Below are positions 41,775 through 50,190 of a DNA stretch of 64,000 bases, piece after piece (the first letter of the stretch is position 1; every line of letters starts with the position of its first letter). The translations under genes were made by a program, and so were the position numbers. This DNA is from Salsipaludibacter albus (GTDB taxonomy: Bacteria > Actinomycetota > Nitriliruptoria > Nitriliruptorales > Nitriliruptoraceae), in the NCBI RefSeq assembly GCF_019798055.1, contig NZ_JAHOPH010000016.1:1-64000 (forward strand), given 5' to 3'. The notes below the pieces were generated by a model. It was not told the DNA's origin and did no database searches. It was given only the letters and a program-made list of their open reading frames with translations.

Positions 41775-42230
41775 GTGGCCCGCATCGTCCGCACCTTCAC
41801 CGTGGAGCGCCCGGCGACCGACGTCTTCGACGCGATCGCGGACTTCGCCACCGCCGAGGAGTGGGACCCGGGCGTGCGTGCCTCCCGGCCGGGGGACGGC
41901 CCCCGGGTCGGCGAGGGTGCGACCTGGCACGTGGAGTCCGGTCTCGGCCCGGTCGGCCTGCCCCTGCTCTACACGACCACCACGTGGGACCGCCCCGACC
42001 ACGTCGTCCATCGCACGGAGAACTGGTTCGCGGTCGGTGAGGACGACGTCCGGGTGGTCGAGGAGCGTGGCACGACCACGGTGACGTGGGACGCCCGGTT
42101 CACCTTCCGTGGTCCGGGCCGGCTGGTCGACGCCGTGGTCCAGAAGGGCTTCGAGGGTGTCGGGGACCGGGCCGTTCGTGGGCTGGAGAACTGGCTGCGT
42201 GCCGGCGGCCGAGGGCACGACCCGTCATAG
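41775..42230 (+). CDS. SRPBCC (polyketide cyclase/dehydrase-like) protein
   Basis: A 151-residue START-like protein: IVRTFTVERPATDVFDAIADF, then EWDPGVRASRPGDG, is the usual first strand and helix of the Polyketide_cyc2 group, and the C-terminal long helix VQKGFEGVGDRAVRGLENWL closes the ligand cavity. Ligand unknown. It converges with the MogA-XdhC fusion gene, whose stop is 18 bases away on the other strand. Confidence 0.82.
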   Translation: MARIVRTFTVERPATDVFDAIADFATAEEWDPGVRASRPGDGPRVGEGATWHVESGLGPVGLPLLYTTTTWDRPDHVVHRTENWFAVGEDDVRVVEERGTTTVTWDARFTFRGPGRLVDAVVQKGFEGVGDRAVRGLENWLRAGGRGHDPS

Positions 42231-42248
42231 CCGCGCGTCCTGCGAGCG

Positions 42249-43397
42249 TCAGCGGCGGTCGTTGCGACGGGCGACGAGGTCGGCCAGGGTGGCGACGGCG
42301 ATCTCGGCGGGGGTCTTCGAGCCGATGTCGAACCCGATCGGGCGGACGATCCGGTCGAGGTCGGCGTCCGTGCGTCCCCGCTCGCGCAACGGCCCGACGT
42401 GGGGCCCTTCGTGGCGCGCCGAGCCCATCAGGCCGATGAACCGGGCGTCGGTGTCCAGGGCCGTGTCCAGCATGTCGACCAGCTCGTCACGGTGGTGGTC
42501 GGTCACCACCACGTCGGTGGTCGGGTCGGCCGCCTCGGGCGTCGCCGCGACCACCATGGGCGACGGGTCCTCGTCGGTGACCGGGGCGGTCGGCGCGTCG
42601 CGCTCGGCGACGCGCGGATCCACCAGCACCGTCCGGTAGCCCAGCTCGCGACCCCACGCGAGCAGCAGCGCCGACAGGGGCGAGGCGAAGACGGCCATGA
42701 GCGTCCCGACCTCGCGGTCGTCGTCCCCCTCGCCATGGGCGAGCGCACACGAGTCGTCGTGGACGTGGCCGGGCTCCCCGTGGTCCGGGCCGGCTGCCAC
42801 GTCGTGTGCGGCGCCGTCGTGCCCGGCGTGGTCGTGCTCGGCGTGGTCGTGCCCGGCGTGGTCGTGCTCGGGAGGTGGGGACGACACATCGCCATGGCCG
42901 GTGTCACCGGCCAGCAGGTCCAGCGCATGCGGGACGAGCTCGAGCACCGCCTCGACGGACTCGCGTGCCCCGGACGGGCTGCCGGGGACGGCCAGGACGA
43001 GGCTGGTGCCACGGGTCGCCGCGACGGATCGTGACAGGTCCGCCAGGGGGGTCGAGGCGCGACCGACCGCCCGCATCACCTCGCCGAACCCGGGCAGCAC
43101 CCGGTCGGTGACGGCATGGAGCGCCTCCGGGGTGACGTCACGGGGTCCGAGCCCGGTGCCACCGGTGACCACGACCAGCCGGGCGCCGTCGGCGCAGGCA
43201 GCGGCGATCGCGGTGGACAGGTCGTCGACCTCGTCGGGAACCACGCGGCGGTCGATCGGTGCGTGTCCGGCCTCGGCGAGGAGGTCGGCCAGCAGGTCGC
43301 CCGAACGGTCCTCGCGGGTGCCGTGGTGGACCCCGTCGGAGGCGGTGATCACGGTGGCGGGGGGTCGCGTCGGCGTCGTCGTGGGTGCCTCGGACAT
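42249..43397 (-). CDS. MogA/MoaB domain fused to an XdhC C-terminal domain through a His-rich linker
   Basis: A 382-residue fusion. Residues 12-165 are a MoCF-biosynthesis (MogA/MoaB) domain with the molybdopterin site GGTGLGPRDVTPEA (79-92) and VLAVPGSPSG. Residues 178-221 contain 12 histidines, mostly as HDHAGHDH-type repeats, resembling the metal-storage loops of CooJ, HypB or UreE. Residues 231-382 are the Rossmann part of XdhC/CoxI (GYRTVLVDPR, VVTDHH, FIGLMGSARH, IGFDIGSKTPAEIAVA), but its glycine-rich first loop is altered to VFASPLS. MogA adenylylates molybdopterin for metal insertion; XdhC holds and delivers the cofactor. ATG 43397; the gene diverges from coxD. Confidence 0.87.
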   Translation of the reverse strand: MSEAPTTTPTRPPATVITASDGVHHGTREDRSGDLLADLLAEAGHAPIDRRVVPDEVDDLSTAIAAACADGARLVVVTGGTGLGPRDVTPEALHAVTDRVLPGFGEVMRAVGRASTPLADLSRSVAATRGTSLVLAVPGSPSGARESVEAVLELVPHALDLLAGDTGHGDVSSPPPEHDHAGHDHAEHDHAGHDGAAHDVAAGPDHGEPGHVHDDSCALAHGEGDDDREVGTLMAVFASPLSALLLAWGRELGYRTVLVDPRVAERDAPTAPVTDEDPSPMVVAATPEAADPTTDVVVTDHHRDELVDMLDTALDTDARFIGLMGSARHEGPHVGPLRERGRTDADLDRIVRPIGFDIGSKTPAEIAVATLADLVARRNDRR

Positions 43398-43428
43398 GGT
43401 CGGGACCTCCGCGTGTCGTGGGTCGTCG

Positions 43429-43434
43429 AGTCTA
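43429..43434 (-). promoter_or_regulatory. -10 (TAGACT) for the MogA-XdhC fusion gene
   Basis: On the minus strand TAGACT ends 31 bases before ATG 43397, inside the 161-base divergent gap shared with coxD, in which no clear box for coxD was found. Confidence 0.45.
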
Positions 43435-43558
43435 GGTCCGGACGGGATGGTGCCTGGCCGTGTGGCCCCAGCGCCCGGTCGCCGTGTCCGCCGTCGTCGG
43501 GGATGGTTCCATGGACCACCGGGGCCGAACGCCACCGACCGCGAGGGGACCACCCGCA

Positions 43559-44572
43559 ATGACCGAGTCCGGCCAGTCCGCCCCCACCCCGACCGAGTCC
43601 GCGCCCGGGTCCGCCCAGCCGGCCCCAGGTGACCGGCCGACCGGTGACCGGCTGACCGACGACCGGGGTGCGCTGGCGCCACGTGACCTCCAGGAGCGGA
43701 TGCGCCAGGAGGCCTACCTCGCCGACCGGGGCCTGGCGACGGCGGTCTCGCTGGCCCTGCGACTGGGTCGCCCGTTGCTGCTGGAGGGGGACGCGGGCGT
43801 GGGCAAGACCGAGGTGGCCAAGGTGCTCGCCCGGATCCTGGACGTCGAGCTGATCCGGCTGCAGTGCCACGAGGGCATCGACGCGTCCCAGGCACTCTAC
43901 GACTGGGACTACCCCCGCCAGCTCATGGCCCTGCGCGCGATGGAGGCACTGGGGGCCGCGCCCGACGGCTCGGTGGAGCACGCCGCCGAGGGGGCGTCGC
44001 TGGACGAGGTCTCGGACCGGCTCTACACCGAGCGGTTCCTGCTGGAACGGCCCCTGCTGCGTGCGCTGCGCTCGGGGGGGCGGGCCGTCCTGCTGATCGA
44101 CGAGATCGACCGTGCCGACGACGAGTTCGAGGCCTTCCTGCTGGAGATCCTGTCGGACTTCCAGGTGTCGATCCCCGAGCTGGGCACCATCGCCACCGCG
44201 ACGCCACCCGTGGTGGTGCTGACCTCCAACCGGACCCGCGACCTCCACGAGGCACTGCGTCGTCGGGCGCTGTACCACTGGATCGACCACCCGGACGCCG
44301 CCACCGAGACCGAGATCATCCGCGTGCGGGCCCCCGAGGTCCCGGCCGGGCTGGCCCGGAGTGTCGCCGACGTGGTCGTGCGGCTGCGCCAACTCGACCT
44401 GTTCAAGCCACCGGGCGTGGCCGAGACGCTCGACTGGGCGCGTGCGTTGACCCTGCTGGACGTGTCGGCGCTCGACCGGGACGTCCTGGTCGACACCCTG
44501 TCCGCGCTGGTCAAGGACCACGACGACCTGGCGCGGGTCCGTGCGGACCTGGACCGGGTGCTGGGCGGGTGA
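43559..44572 (+). CDS. coxD: MoxR-type AAA+ ATPase (CoxD family)
   Basis: A 337-residue AAA+ protein. Walker A GDAGVGKT at 77-84, Walker B VLLIDEIDRAD, sensor 1 TSNRTRDL. In CO oxidisers CoxD is a chaperone-type ATPase needed to build the Cu/S part of the active site; MoxR partners usually work with a vWA protein, here the next gene. The first 40 residues are Pro/Thr-rich and disordered. ATG 43559 opens the plus-strand maturation operon; it overlaps coxE by four bases. Confidence 0.92.
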   Translation: MTESGQSAPTPTESAPGSAQPAPGDRPTGDRLTDDRGALAPRDLQERMRQEAYLADRGLATAVSLALRLGRPLLLEGDAGVGKTEVAKVLARILDVELIRLQCHEGIDASQALYDWDYPRQLMALRAMEALGAAPDGSVEHAAEGASLDEVSDRLYTERFLLERPLLRALRSGGRAVLLIDEIDRADDEFEAFLLEILSDFQVSIPELGTIATATPPVVVLTSNRTRDLHEALRRRALYHWIDHPDAATETEIIRVRAPEVPAGLARSVADVVVRLRQLDLFKPPGVAETLDWARALTLLDVSALDRDVLVDTLSALVKDHDDLARVRADLDRVLGG

Positions 44573-45729
44573 GTGCCGTGTCCCGGGACCTGACGATCGG
44601 TGTGCCGGACACGTCGGTGCCGGGTGGCGGACGCGACCTGCGGACCGAGGGGATGGCGTTCGTGGATGCCCTGCGCACCGCCGGGCTGGCGGTGCCGCCG
44701 TCGCGCGCCATCACCTTCCTCGAGGGGCTCGCGGCGCTGGAGCCGCCCGACGTGCTGGACACGTTCTGGACCGGGCGGGCCACGCTCGTGGCCCACCCGG
44801 ACGACCGCGATGTCTACGACCGCGTCTTCCGTGCCCACTTCGTCGGCGAGTGGGCCCCGCCGGACAGGGCGTCCGAGGCGGCCGAGCCCCAGACCGTCTG
44901 GGTGGACGGGACGGGGGCCGACGACCAGCCCGAGGCCCCCGACGACGAACAGCACCCCGGCGCGGTCGCCAGCGCGACGGAGGCCCTGCGCCATCGCCGG
45001 TTCGACGAGGCGTCCGACGAGGAGCTCGCGGCGATGCGCCGGCTGATGTCGCGCATCGAGCTCGACCTGCCACGACGACGGTGGCGTCGGACCCGCCCCC
45101 ACCGTCGCGGCGCCCGCCTGGACGTCGGCCGGTCGCTGCGCCGCGCGATCCGGACCGACGGCGAGGTGGTCGACCGGGTGTGGCGTCGACGCCGTGTCCG
45201 GCGCCGGTCGCTGGTGCTGCTGCTGGACGTGTCGGGCTCGATGTCGGACTACAGCCGGGCGCTGCTGCAGTTCGCGTTCTCGGCAGCGGTCAAGGCCGAC
45301 CGGGTCGAGGTGTTCGCCTTCGGGACGCGGCTCACGCGACTGACCGACCAGCTGCGCGAGTCCGATCCCGACGCCGCGCTGTCCGGGGCCGCGCGCGCGG
45401 TCGTCGACTGGGACTCGGGCACCAGGATCGGGGCCAGCCTCGACACGCTGCACCGCCGATGGGGTCGGCGCGGCGTCCTGCGCGGGGCCGTCGTGCTGGT
45501 CGCCTCCGACGGGCTCGAGCGTGGCGAGGTCGAGCTGTTGCGTGCCTCGATGGAGCGCCTGGCCCGCCAGGCCCACGCGGTCGTCTGGGTCAACCCCCTC
45601 AAGGTCGACCCCCGCTACGAGCCCCTCGCACGGGGGATGGCCGCCGCGCTGCCCTCCGTCGACCACTTCCTCCCCGGACACGACGTCGCCAGCCTCGACG
45701 CGCTGGCCGACGTGATCGCCGCCGTGTGA
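44569..45729 (+). CDS. coxE: CoxE-type von Willebrand A protein
   Basis: A 386-residue cytosolic protein of the CoxE family. The metal-ion-dependent adhesion site is LLLDVSGSMSDYS near residue 225, followed by FAFGTRLTRLT and the late DGLERGEVELL. The N-terminal half includes an acidic stretch, then a strongly basic region (RRRWRRTRPHRRGAR). It is expected to bind the CoxD ring for molybdoenzyme maturation. GTG 44569 overlaps the coxD stop; GTG 44578 is an alternative start. Confidence 0.9.
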   Translation: MSAVSRDLTIGVPDTSVPGGGRDLRTEGMAFVDALRTAGLAVPPSRAITFLEGLAALEPPDVLDTFWTGRATLVAHPDDRDVYDRVFRAHFVGEWAPPDRASEAAEPQTVWVDGTGADDQPEAPDDEQHPGAVASATEALRHRRFDEASDEELAAMRRLMSRIELDLPRRRWRRTRPHRRGARLDVGRSLRRAIRTDGEVVDRVWRRRRVRRRSLVLLLDVSGSMSDYSRALLQFAFSAAVKADRVEVFAFGTRLTRLTDQLRESDPDAALSGAARAVVDWDSGTRIGASLDTLHRRWGRRGVLRGAVVLVASDGLERGEVELLRASMERLARQAHAVVWVNPLKVDPRYEPLARGMAAALPSVDHFLPGHDVASLDALADVIAAV

Positions 45730-45762
45730 GCAGGCGGACCACGCCCCCGACCGGAGCACGCC

Positions 45763-46899
45763 ATGGATGAGCTGCAGCAGGTGCTGAGTGCCGCACGGGA
45801 CCAGGACCGACAGGACCGGCGGTGGGCGCTGGCGACGATCGTGGCCGTGTCCGGATCGACCTATCGGCGGGCCGGTGCGCGGCTGGTCGTGCGGGACGAC
45901 AACAGCTGGGTCGGCAACCTCTCGGGTGGGTGCCTGGAGGGCGAGGTGCTCGAGCTCGGTGGCGCATCGATCGACGACGGCCGACCACGACGCGACTTCT
46001 ACGACCTGACCGCCGACGAGGAGGCGATCTGGGGCTGGGGACTGGGCTGCAACGGTGCGATGGACGTGTTCGTCGCACCCGACCGGGTCGCACGAAGCCA
46101 CCTCGACCTGCTGGAGCGCGGACGGGCGACCGGCGCCCCGTTCCGGCTGGTCACGATCATCGCCGACGGGTCCGACGGGTCCGACGGGTCCGACGGGTCC
46201 GACGGCGACGCGGCAGCGGATGGCCCCGAGGTGGGCGCGACCGCCCTGCTGACGGCCGACGGCGCGGTCGACGGCGCACAGGACGTCGGCGACGAGGTGG
46301 TCGCGGCCGCGCGGCTGACCGACGAGACCACCGTGCTGGAGGTCGGGGAACGCGAGGTGTTCGTCGAGCACACCGGGCCCCCGCTGCGGGTGCTTGTCTG
46401 TGGTGCCGGACACGACGCGATCCCGGTCGTGGCGCGCGGGGCGTCGCTGGGTTGGGACATGGTCGTCGTCGACGACCGCGCGTCGTTCCTGGACGAGGAG
46501 CGATTCCCGGAGGCAGCAGGGTTCGTCCACGCCGACCCCGGTGACGCGGCCGAGGCCGCCGACGTCGGCCCCCGGGACGCGGCGGTGGTCATGAGCCACA
46601 ACTTCCTGCGCGACGCGCAGTACCTGGCATCGCTGGCACCGGTCGGGCTGTCCTACCTGGGGATGCTCGGGCCGGGCGCCCGGCTGGAGCGTCTCGTCGA
46701 CCACCTGCTCGAGCAGGGCACCGACGTTCGCGACCACCTCGGGGCGGTGCACGGCCCGGCCGGGCTCGACCTCGGGGCCGAGGGGCCCGACGAGATCGCC
46801 CTGTGCATCGTCGCCGAGGTCCTCGCCGTGCAGCGCGATCGCGAGGCCGGATTCCTGCGGGACCGCGGGGGGCCGATCCACCGCCCGGAGGACGGATGA
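45763..46899 (+). CDS. coxF: XdhC/CoxF-family molybdenum cofactor maturation protein
   Basis: A 378-residue two-domain XdhC protein. The N-terminal domain has ATIVAVSGSTYRRAGARLVV and GNLSGGCLEGEV; the C-terminal Rossmann domain has LVCGAGHDAIPV and YLGMLGPGARLE with GLDLGAEGPDEIAL. Between them (residues about 134-147) lies a simple DGS tandem repeat. XdhC-type proteins bind the sulfurated molybdenum cofactor and insert it into the large subunit. ATG 45763 follows coxE by 34 bases. Confidence 0.9.
   Translation: MDELQQVLSAARDQDRQDRRWALATIVAVSGSTYRRAGARLVVRDDNSWVGNLSGGCLEGEVLELGGASIDDGRPRRDFYDLTADEEAIWGWGLGCNGAMDVFVAPDRVARSHLDLLERGRATGAPFRLVTIIADGSDGSDGSDGSDGDAAADGPEVGATALLTADGAVDGAQDVGDEVVAAARLTDETTVLEVGEREVFVEHTGPPLRVLVCGAGHDAIPVVARGASLGWDMVVVDDRASFLDEERFPEAAGFVHADPGDAAEAADVGPRDAAVVMSHNFLRDAQYLASLAPVGLSYLGMLGPGARLERLVDHLLEQGTDVRDHLGAVHGPAGLDLGAEGPDEIALCIVAEVLAVQRDREAGFLRDRGGPIHRPEDG
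46165..46200 (+). repeat. 9-bp microsatellite, four perfect copies (GACGGGTCC)
   Basis: Four exact copies in frame encode Asp-Gly-Ser units in the XdhC-family protein linker; a degenerate fifth copy follows. Copy number is likely to vary among strains without a frame change. Confidence 0.9.
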
Positions 46900-47495
46900 C
46901 CACGGCGGATGCACTGGGCGTCGTCCTGGCGGCGGGTGCGGGGACGCGGTTCGGTGCCACCAAGCAGCTGGCCGAGGTCGCCGGCCGACCCCTGGTGCGC
47001 CATGCCGTCGACTTGATCGCCGCCGCCGGTCTGGACGTGCTGGTCGTGGTCGGCCACGAGGCCACCCGGGTCGCCGCGGCGCTGCCCGACGAGGTCGCCG
47101 GCCGCACCGTGCGCACCGTGGTCAACCCCGAGCCCGCCCGTGGCCAGGGCTCGTCGCTCGCGGTCGCGGCGGCAGCGGCGGGCCGGCGGCCGCTGGTCGT
47201 CGTCCTGGGGGACCAGCCGGGCGTGGTCCCGGACGACGTGGCACGGGTCCTGGTGGCGCTGGGGGAGGGGGCCGTGGCCGCGCGGATCGTCCACGACGAC
47301 GGTCCCGGCCACCCGGTCGGCCTGTCCGGCTCGCTGCACGACGACCTTCTGGCGTTGCGGTCCGACCGGGCCGGGCGTGACCTGCTGGACCGGCTGGAGG
47401 TGGTCGCCCTGCCGGCCGGCCACGCGCGACCGGTGGACGTCGACACGCCGGCCGACCTGGACCGGGCCACGGACGACCTGGGGGACGGGACGTGA
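46896..47495 (+). CDS. mocA: molybdenum cofactor cytidylyltransferase-like NTP transferase (MocA)
   Basis: A 199-residue nucleotidyltransferase. The N-terminal VVLAAGAGTRFGATKQL is the NTP-binding loop with its catalytic lysine; VVVLGDQPGV holds the metal-binding aspartate, and the C-terminus DVDTPADLDRA is standard for the group. MocA joins CTP to molybdopterin to make the cytosine dinucleotide form used by CO-dehydrogenase-type enzymes. That fits the two cox enzymes here. ATG 46896 overlaps the coxF homologue's stop. Confidence 0.88.
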   Translation: MTTADALGVVLAAGAGTRFGATKQLAEVAGRPLVRHAVDLIAAAGLDVLVVVGHEATRVAAALPDEVAGRTVRTVVNPEPARGQGSSLAVAAAAAGRRPLVVVLGDQPGVVPDDVARVLVALGEGAVAARIVHDDGPGHPVGLSGSLHDDLLALRSDRAGRDLLDRLEVVALPAGHARPVDVDTPADLDRATDDLGDGT

Positions 47496-48259
47496 CGTCG
47501 CTGACGCTGGTCGAGCAGGTCGTGGTCCTGCTGGCGGGCATCGGCGCCGGGACCATCAACACGATCGTCGGATCCGGCACGCTGATCACGTTCCCCGTCC
47601 TGGTGCTTCTGGGCGTTCCTCCGCTGACGGCGAACGTCTCCAACACCGTCGGGCTGGTCCCGGGGGCGATCAGTGGGACCTGGGGCTATCGCCGCGAGCT
47701 GCAGGGACAGGGCCGGCGGCTGTGGTGGCTGGGTGGTGCCGGGCTGGCCGGCGGGCTGGTCGGCGCCGTCGCCCTGCTGGTCGCACCGGCCGGGGCCTTC
47801 GACGCCGTCGTGCCCGTCCTGATCGTCCTCGCGCTGGTCGCCGTCGTCGCCCAGCCCCGGGTCGCCGAGCGGCTCGCCACCCGGCCCACCACGGGGCCAC
47901 CGGGACGGCCCCGTCTCGTGCTGCTCGTCGGCGTGTTCCTGACCGGGATCTACGGCGGCTACTTCGGTGCCGCCCAGGGGGTGCTGCTGCTGGCCCTGCT
48001 GGGGATGACGATCGCCGAGGACCTGCAACGACTCAATGCGACCAAGAACCTGGTCGCGACCCTGGTCAACGGCGTGGCGGCCGTGGTGTTCGTGGCCGTC
48101 GCGGAGGTCGACTGGCGCGTCGCGGTGCTGATCGCCATCGGGTCGGTCGTCGGTGGCCAGGTCGGCGCCACGGTCGGCCGCCGGTTGTCGCCGGTCGCGC
48201 TGCGCGCCGTGATCGTGGTCGTCGGCCTGCTCGCCGTCGTCCGCCTCGTGACCACCTGA
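47492..48259 (+). CDS. TSUP-family (TauE/SafE) membrane transporter
   Basis: A 255-residue membrane protein with about eight helices in two halves. The signature AGTINTIVGSGTLITFPVL is in the first half and GIYGGYFGAAQGVLLL in the second, as in TauE/SafE sulfite or organosulfonate exporters. Its place at the end of the molybdoenzyme maturation operon, overlapping mocA by four bases, suggests movement of a sulfur compound or an oxidised product linked to the enzymes; this is inference. Confidence 0.88.
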   Translation: MTSLTLVEQVVVLLAGIGAGTINTIVGSGTLITFPVLVLLGVPPLTANVSNTVGLVPGAISGTWGYRRELQGQGRRLWWLGGAGLAGGLVGAVALLVAPAGAFDAVVPVLIVLALVAVVAQPRVAERLATRPTTGPPGRPRLVLLVGVFLTGIYGGYFGAAQGVLLLALLGMTIAEDLQRLNATKNLVATLVNGVAAVVFVAVAEVDWRVAVLIAIGSVVGGQVGATVGRRLSPVALRAVIVVVGLLAVVRLVTT

Positions 48260-48269
48260 GCCCACCCGG

Positions 48270-48364
48270 GCGTTCGTGGCCGAGTGGGGCGGTCACGAAC
48301 GCCAGGCGATGGGGGAGGGTGGCGTTCGGTGGCGTTCGTGGCCGAGTGGGGCGGTCACGAACGC
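48270..48364. repeat. two copies of the 62-bp repeat, each a GCGTTCGTG/CACGAACGC hairpin
   Basis: Units start at 48270 and 48332, exactly 62 bp apart; each contains perfect 9-bp arms (48270-48278 with 48294-48302; 48332-48340 with 48356-48364). The 35-bp core matches the repeat at 25566-25790 in length and in most positions. It lies in the 185-base gap after the TSUP gene and can act as a double terminator. Confidence 0.82.
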
Positions 48365-48409
48365 CAGGGGACGGTGGTCGCGGGGACCGGGACGCTGGTC
48401 GGTGAGAAG

Positions 48410-48415
48410 TAGGCT
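48410..48415 (+). promoter_or_regulatory. -10 (TAGGCT) for the enoyl-CoA hydratase gene
   Basis: TAGGCT lies 29 bases before ATG 48445, with GAGGAGG as ribosome site. Confidence 0.5.
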
Positions 48416-48444
48416 CGGGGTCGATCCCGACCGAGGAGGACCCG

Positions 48445-49227
48445 ATGGCCGAGCTGGTGAGCCTGGACGTGGACACCGACACGGGCGTGGGGGTGGTCGA
48501 GTTGCAGCGACCCCCGATGAACCCCATCTCCCTGCAGCTCGCGCGCGAGCTGACGGAGCACGTCCGCGTCGCGGTCGACGACCCGGACTGTCGCGCACTG
48601 GTGGTGTGGGGTGGCCCGAAGGTCTTCGCGGCGGGTGCCGACGTCAAGGAGTTCCCGGACTGGGGGCCCGACGAGGGACGCGAGGCCGCGGTGGTCCTGC
48701 ACCGGGCGATGGACAGCATCGCCGAGGCCCCACTGGTCAGCATCGCGGCCATCGCCGGGTACGCGCTGGGTGGAGGATTCGAGCTGGCACTGGCATGCGA
48801 CTTCCGCGTCGCGGCCGAGGACGCCAAGGTGGGCTTCCCGGAGGTCCAGCTGGGGCTGCTGCCCGGCGCGGGCGGCACGCAGCGGATCGCCCGCCTGGTG
48901 GGCCCCAACCGGGCCAAGGACCTGGTGTTCTCGGGCCGGATGGTCGACATGGAGGAGGCGGCCGGGCTGGGCATCGTCAACCGGGTCGTGGCTGGCGACG
49001 ACCTGTTCACGACGGCGACGTCCATGGCCGCCACGTTCGCCGCCGGGCCGGCCTCGATCGCCCTGGCCAAGCGGGCGATCGACGAGGGGGTCGGCCTGGG
49101 CCAGGCCGAGGCCATGGCGCTGGAGCAGGAACTGTTCGCGACCGCGTTCGGCACCGAGGACAAGGACATCGGCGTCCGGTCGTTCCTCGACAGCGGTCCC
49201 GGCCGGGCCGAGTTCGTGGGGCGCTGA
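48445..49227 (+). CDS. enoyl-CoA hydratase/isomerase family protein
   Basis: A 260-residue crotonase-fold enzyme. The oxyanion segments FAAGADVKEF and GYALGGGFELALACDF are intact. In VGFPEVQLGLLPGAGGTQR the first catalytic glutamate is kept (E144 of rat hydratase), but the second (E164) is replaced by Asp in RAKDLVFSG. Such a change is seen in isomerase or other crotonase branches, so the reaction may not be simple hydration. The methyltransferase gene begins directly after its stop codon. Confidence 0.88.
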   Translation: MAELVSLDVDTDTGVGVVELQRPPMNPISLQLARELTEHVRVAVDDPDCRALVVWGGPKVFAAGADVKEFPDWGPDEGREAAVVLHRAMDSIAEAPLVSIAAIAGYALGGGFELALACDFRVAAEDAKVGFPEVQLGLLPGAGGTQRIARLVGPNRAKDLVFSGRMVDMEEAAGLGIVNRVVAGDDLFTTATSMAATFAAGPASIALAKRAIDEGVGLGQAEAMALEQELFATAFGTEDKDIGVRSFLDSGPGRAEFVGR

Positions 49228-50190
49228 GTGGCTGCGTCCGCCCCCACGCCCGCGGGTCCGCAGGACCTTCCGGAGCGCACCGACGTCAAGGGGGTCCAGG
49301 CCGCCTACCACGACTGGGAGGCGGCCAGCTACGACGACAAGTTCGGCATCTCGTGGGACCCCCACGTCACCGACTACGCGGCCGACCGGTTCCGCCGCGG
49401 GCTGGGGGACCGGCCGGTGCCCGGGCGGGTGCTCGAGCTCGGCGCCGGGACGGGCTTCTTCGCGGTCAACCTCGTCAAGGCCGGCCTGCTCGACGGCGAC
49501 CTGGTCTGCAGCGACCTGTCACCGGGCATGCTCGAGGTGTGCGCCCGCAACGCCGCCGCCAACGACGTCGCGATCACCACGCAGGTCGCCGACGCCGAGG
49601 ACCTGCCCTTCCCCGACGGCTCGTTCGACGTCGTGGTGGGCCACGCGGTGCTGCACCACCTGCCGGTGCCGGGCCTGGCGATCCGCGAGGCGTTCCGGGT
49701 CCTGCGACCCGGCGGCGTGCTGCTCGTCGCCGGTGAGCCGACGTACTGGGGCGAGCGCGTGACGACGATCGTCAAGCGGGCGACCTGGCGGGCCTTCCGG
49801 GCAGTCACGGCGGTGCCGGCCCTGGAGCACCTGCGGCGGGTCGACGGCCCGGCCGACGACGTCGACGCCGCGCTCGCTGCCCTCGAGCACGAGGTCGACC
49901 TGCACACCTTCCACCCCGACGAGGTCGAGCGCATGGCGTCGGTCGCCGGGTTCACCGACGTCACGGTCGCGACCGAGGAGCTGGTGGCGAACTGGTGGGG
50001 GTGGGGGATCCGCACCGTCGAGGGGTCGATGCGCGCCGACGCGGTCGGGACGCGTTGGGCCATGACGGCCTTCCGGGGCTACCGGGCGCTGACCCGGCTC
50101 GACGAGGCCGTCCTGGCCCATGTCGTCCCACGCGGCCTGTTCTACAACCTGGTCCTGTCGGCCCGACGTCCGACTGCCCCGCCCGACTGA
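49228..50190 (+). CDS. SAM-dependent class I methyltransferase
   Basis: A 320-residue methyltransferase: VLELGAGTGFFAVNL (motif I), CSDLSPGMLEVCARNA, AEDLPFPDGSFDVVVGHAVLHHL and FRVLRPGGVLLV are classical UbiE/COQ5-like motifs. The N-terminal lead has YHDWEAASYDDKF. A C-terminal region of 100 residues, specific to this group, follows. Substrate unknown. GTG 49228 abuts the hydratase stop, so the two are co-translated. Its 3' end overlaps the convergent flavin-oxidase gene by 49 bases. Confidence 0.87.
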   Translation: MAASAPTPAGPQDLPERTDVKGVQAAYHDWEAASYDDKFGISWDPHVTDYAADRFRRGLGDRPVPGRVLELGAGTGFFAVNLVKAGLLDGDLVCSDLSPGMLEVCARNAAANDVAITTQVADAEDLPFPDGSFDVVVGHAVLHHLPVPGLAIREAFRVLRPGGVLLVAGEPTYWGERVTTIVKRATWRAFRAVTAVPALEHLRRVDGPADDVDAALAALEHEVDLHTFHPDEVERMASVAGFTDVTVATEELVANWWGWGIRTVEGSMRADAVGTRWAMTAFRGYRALTRLDEAVLAHVVPRGLFYNLVLSARRPTAPPD

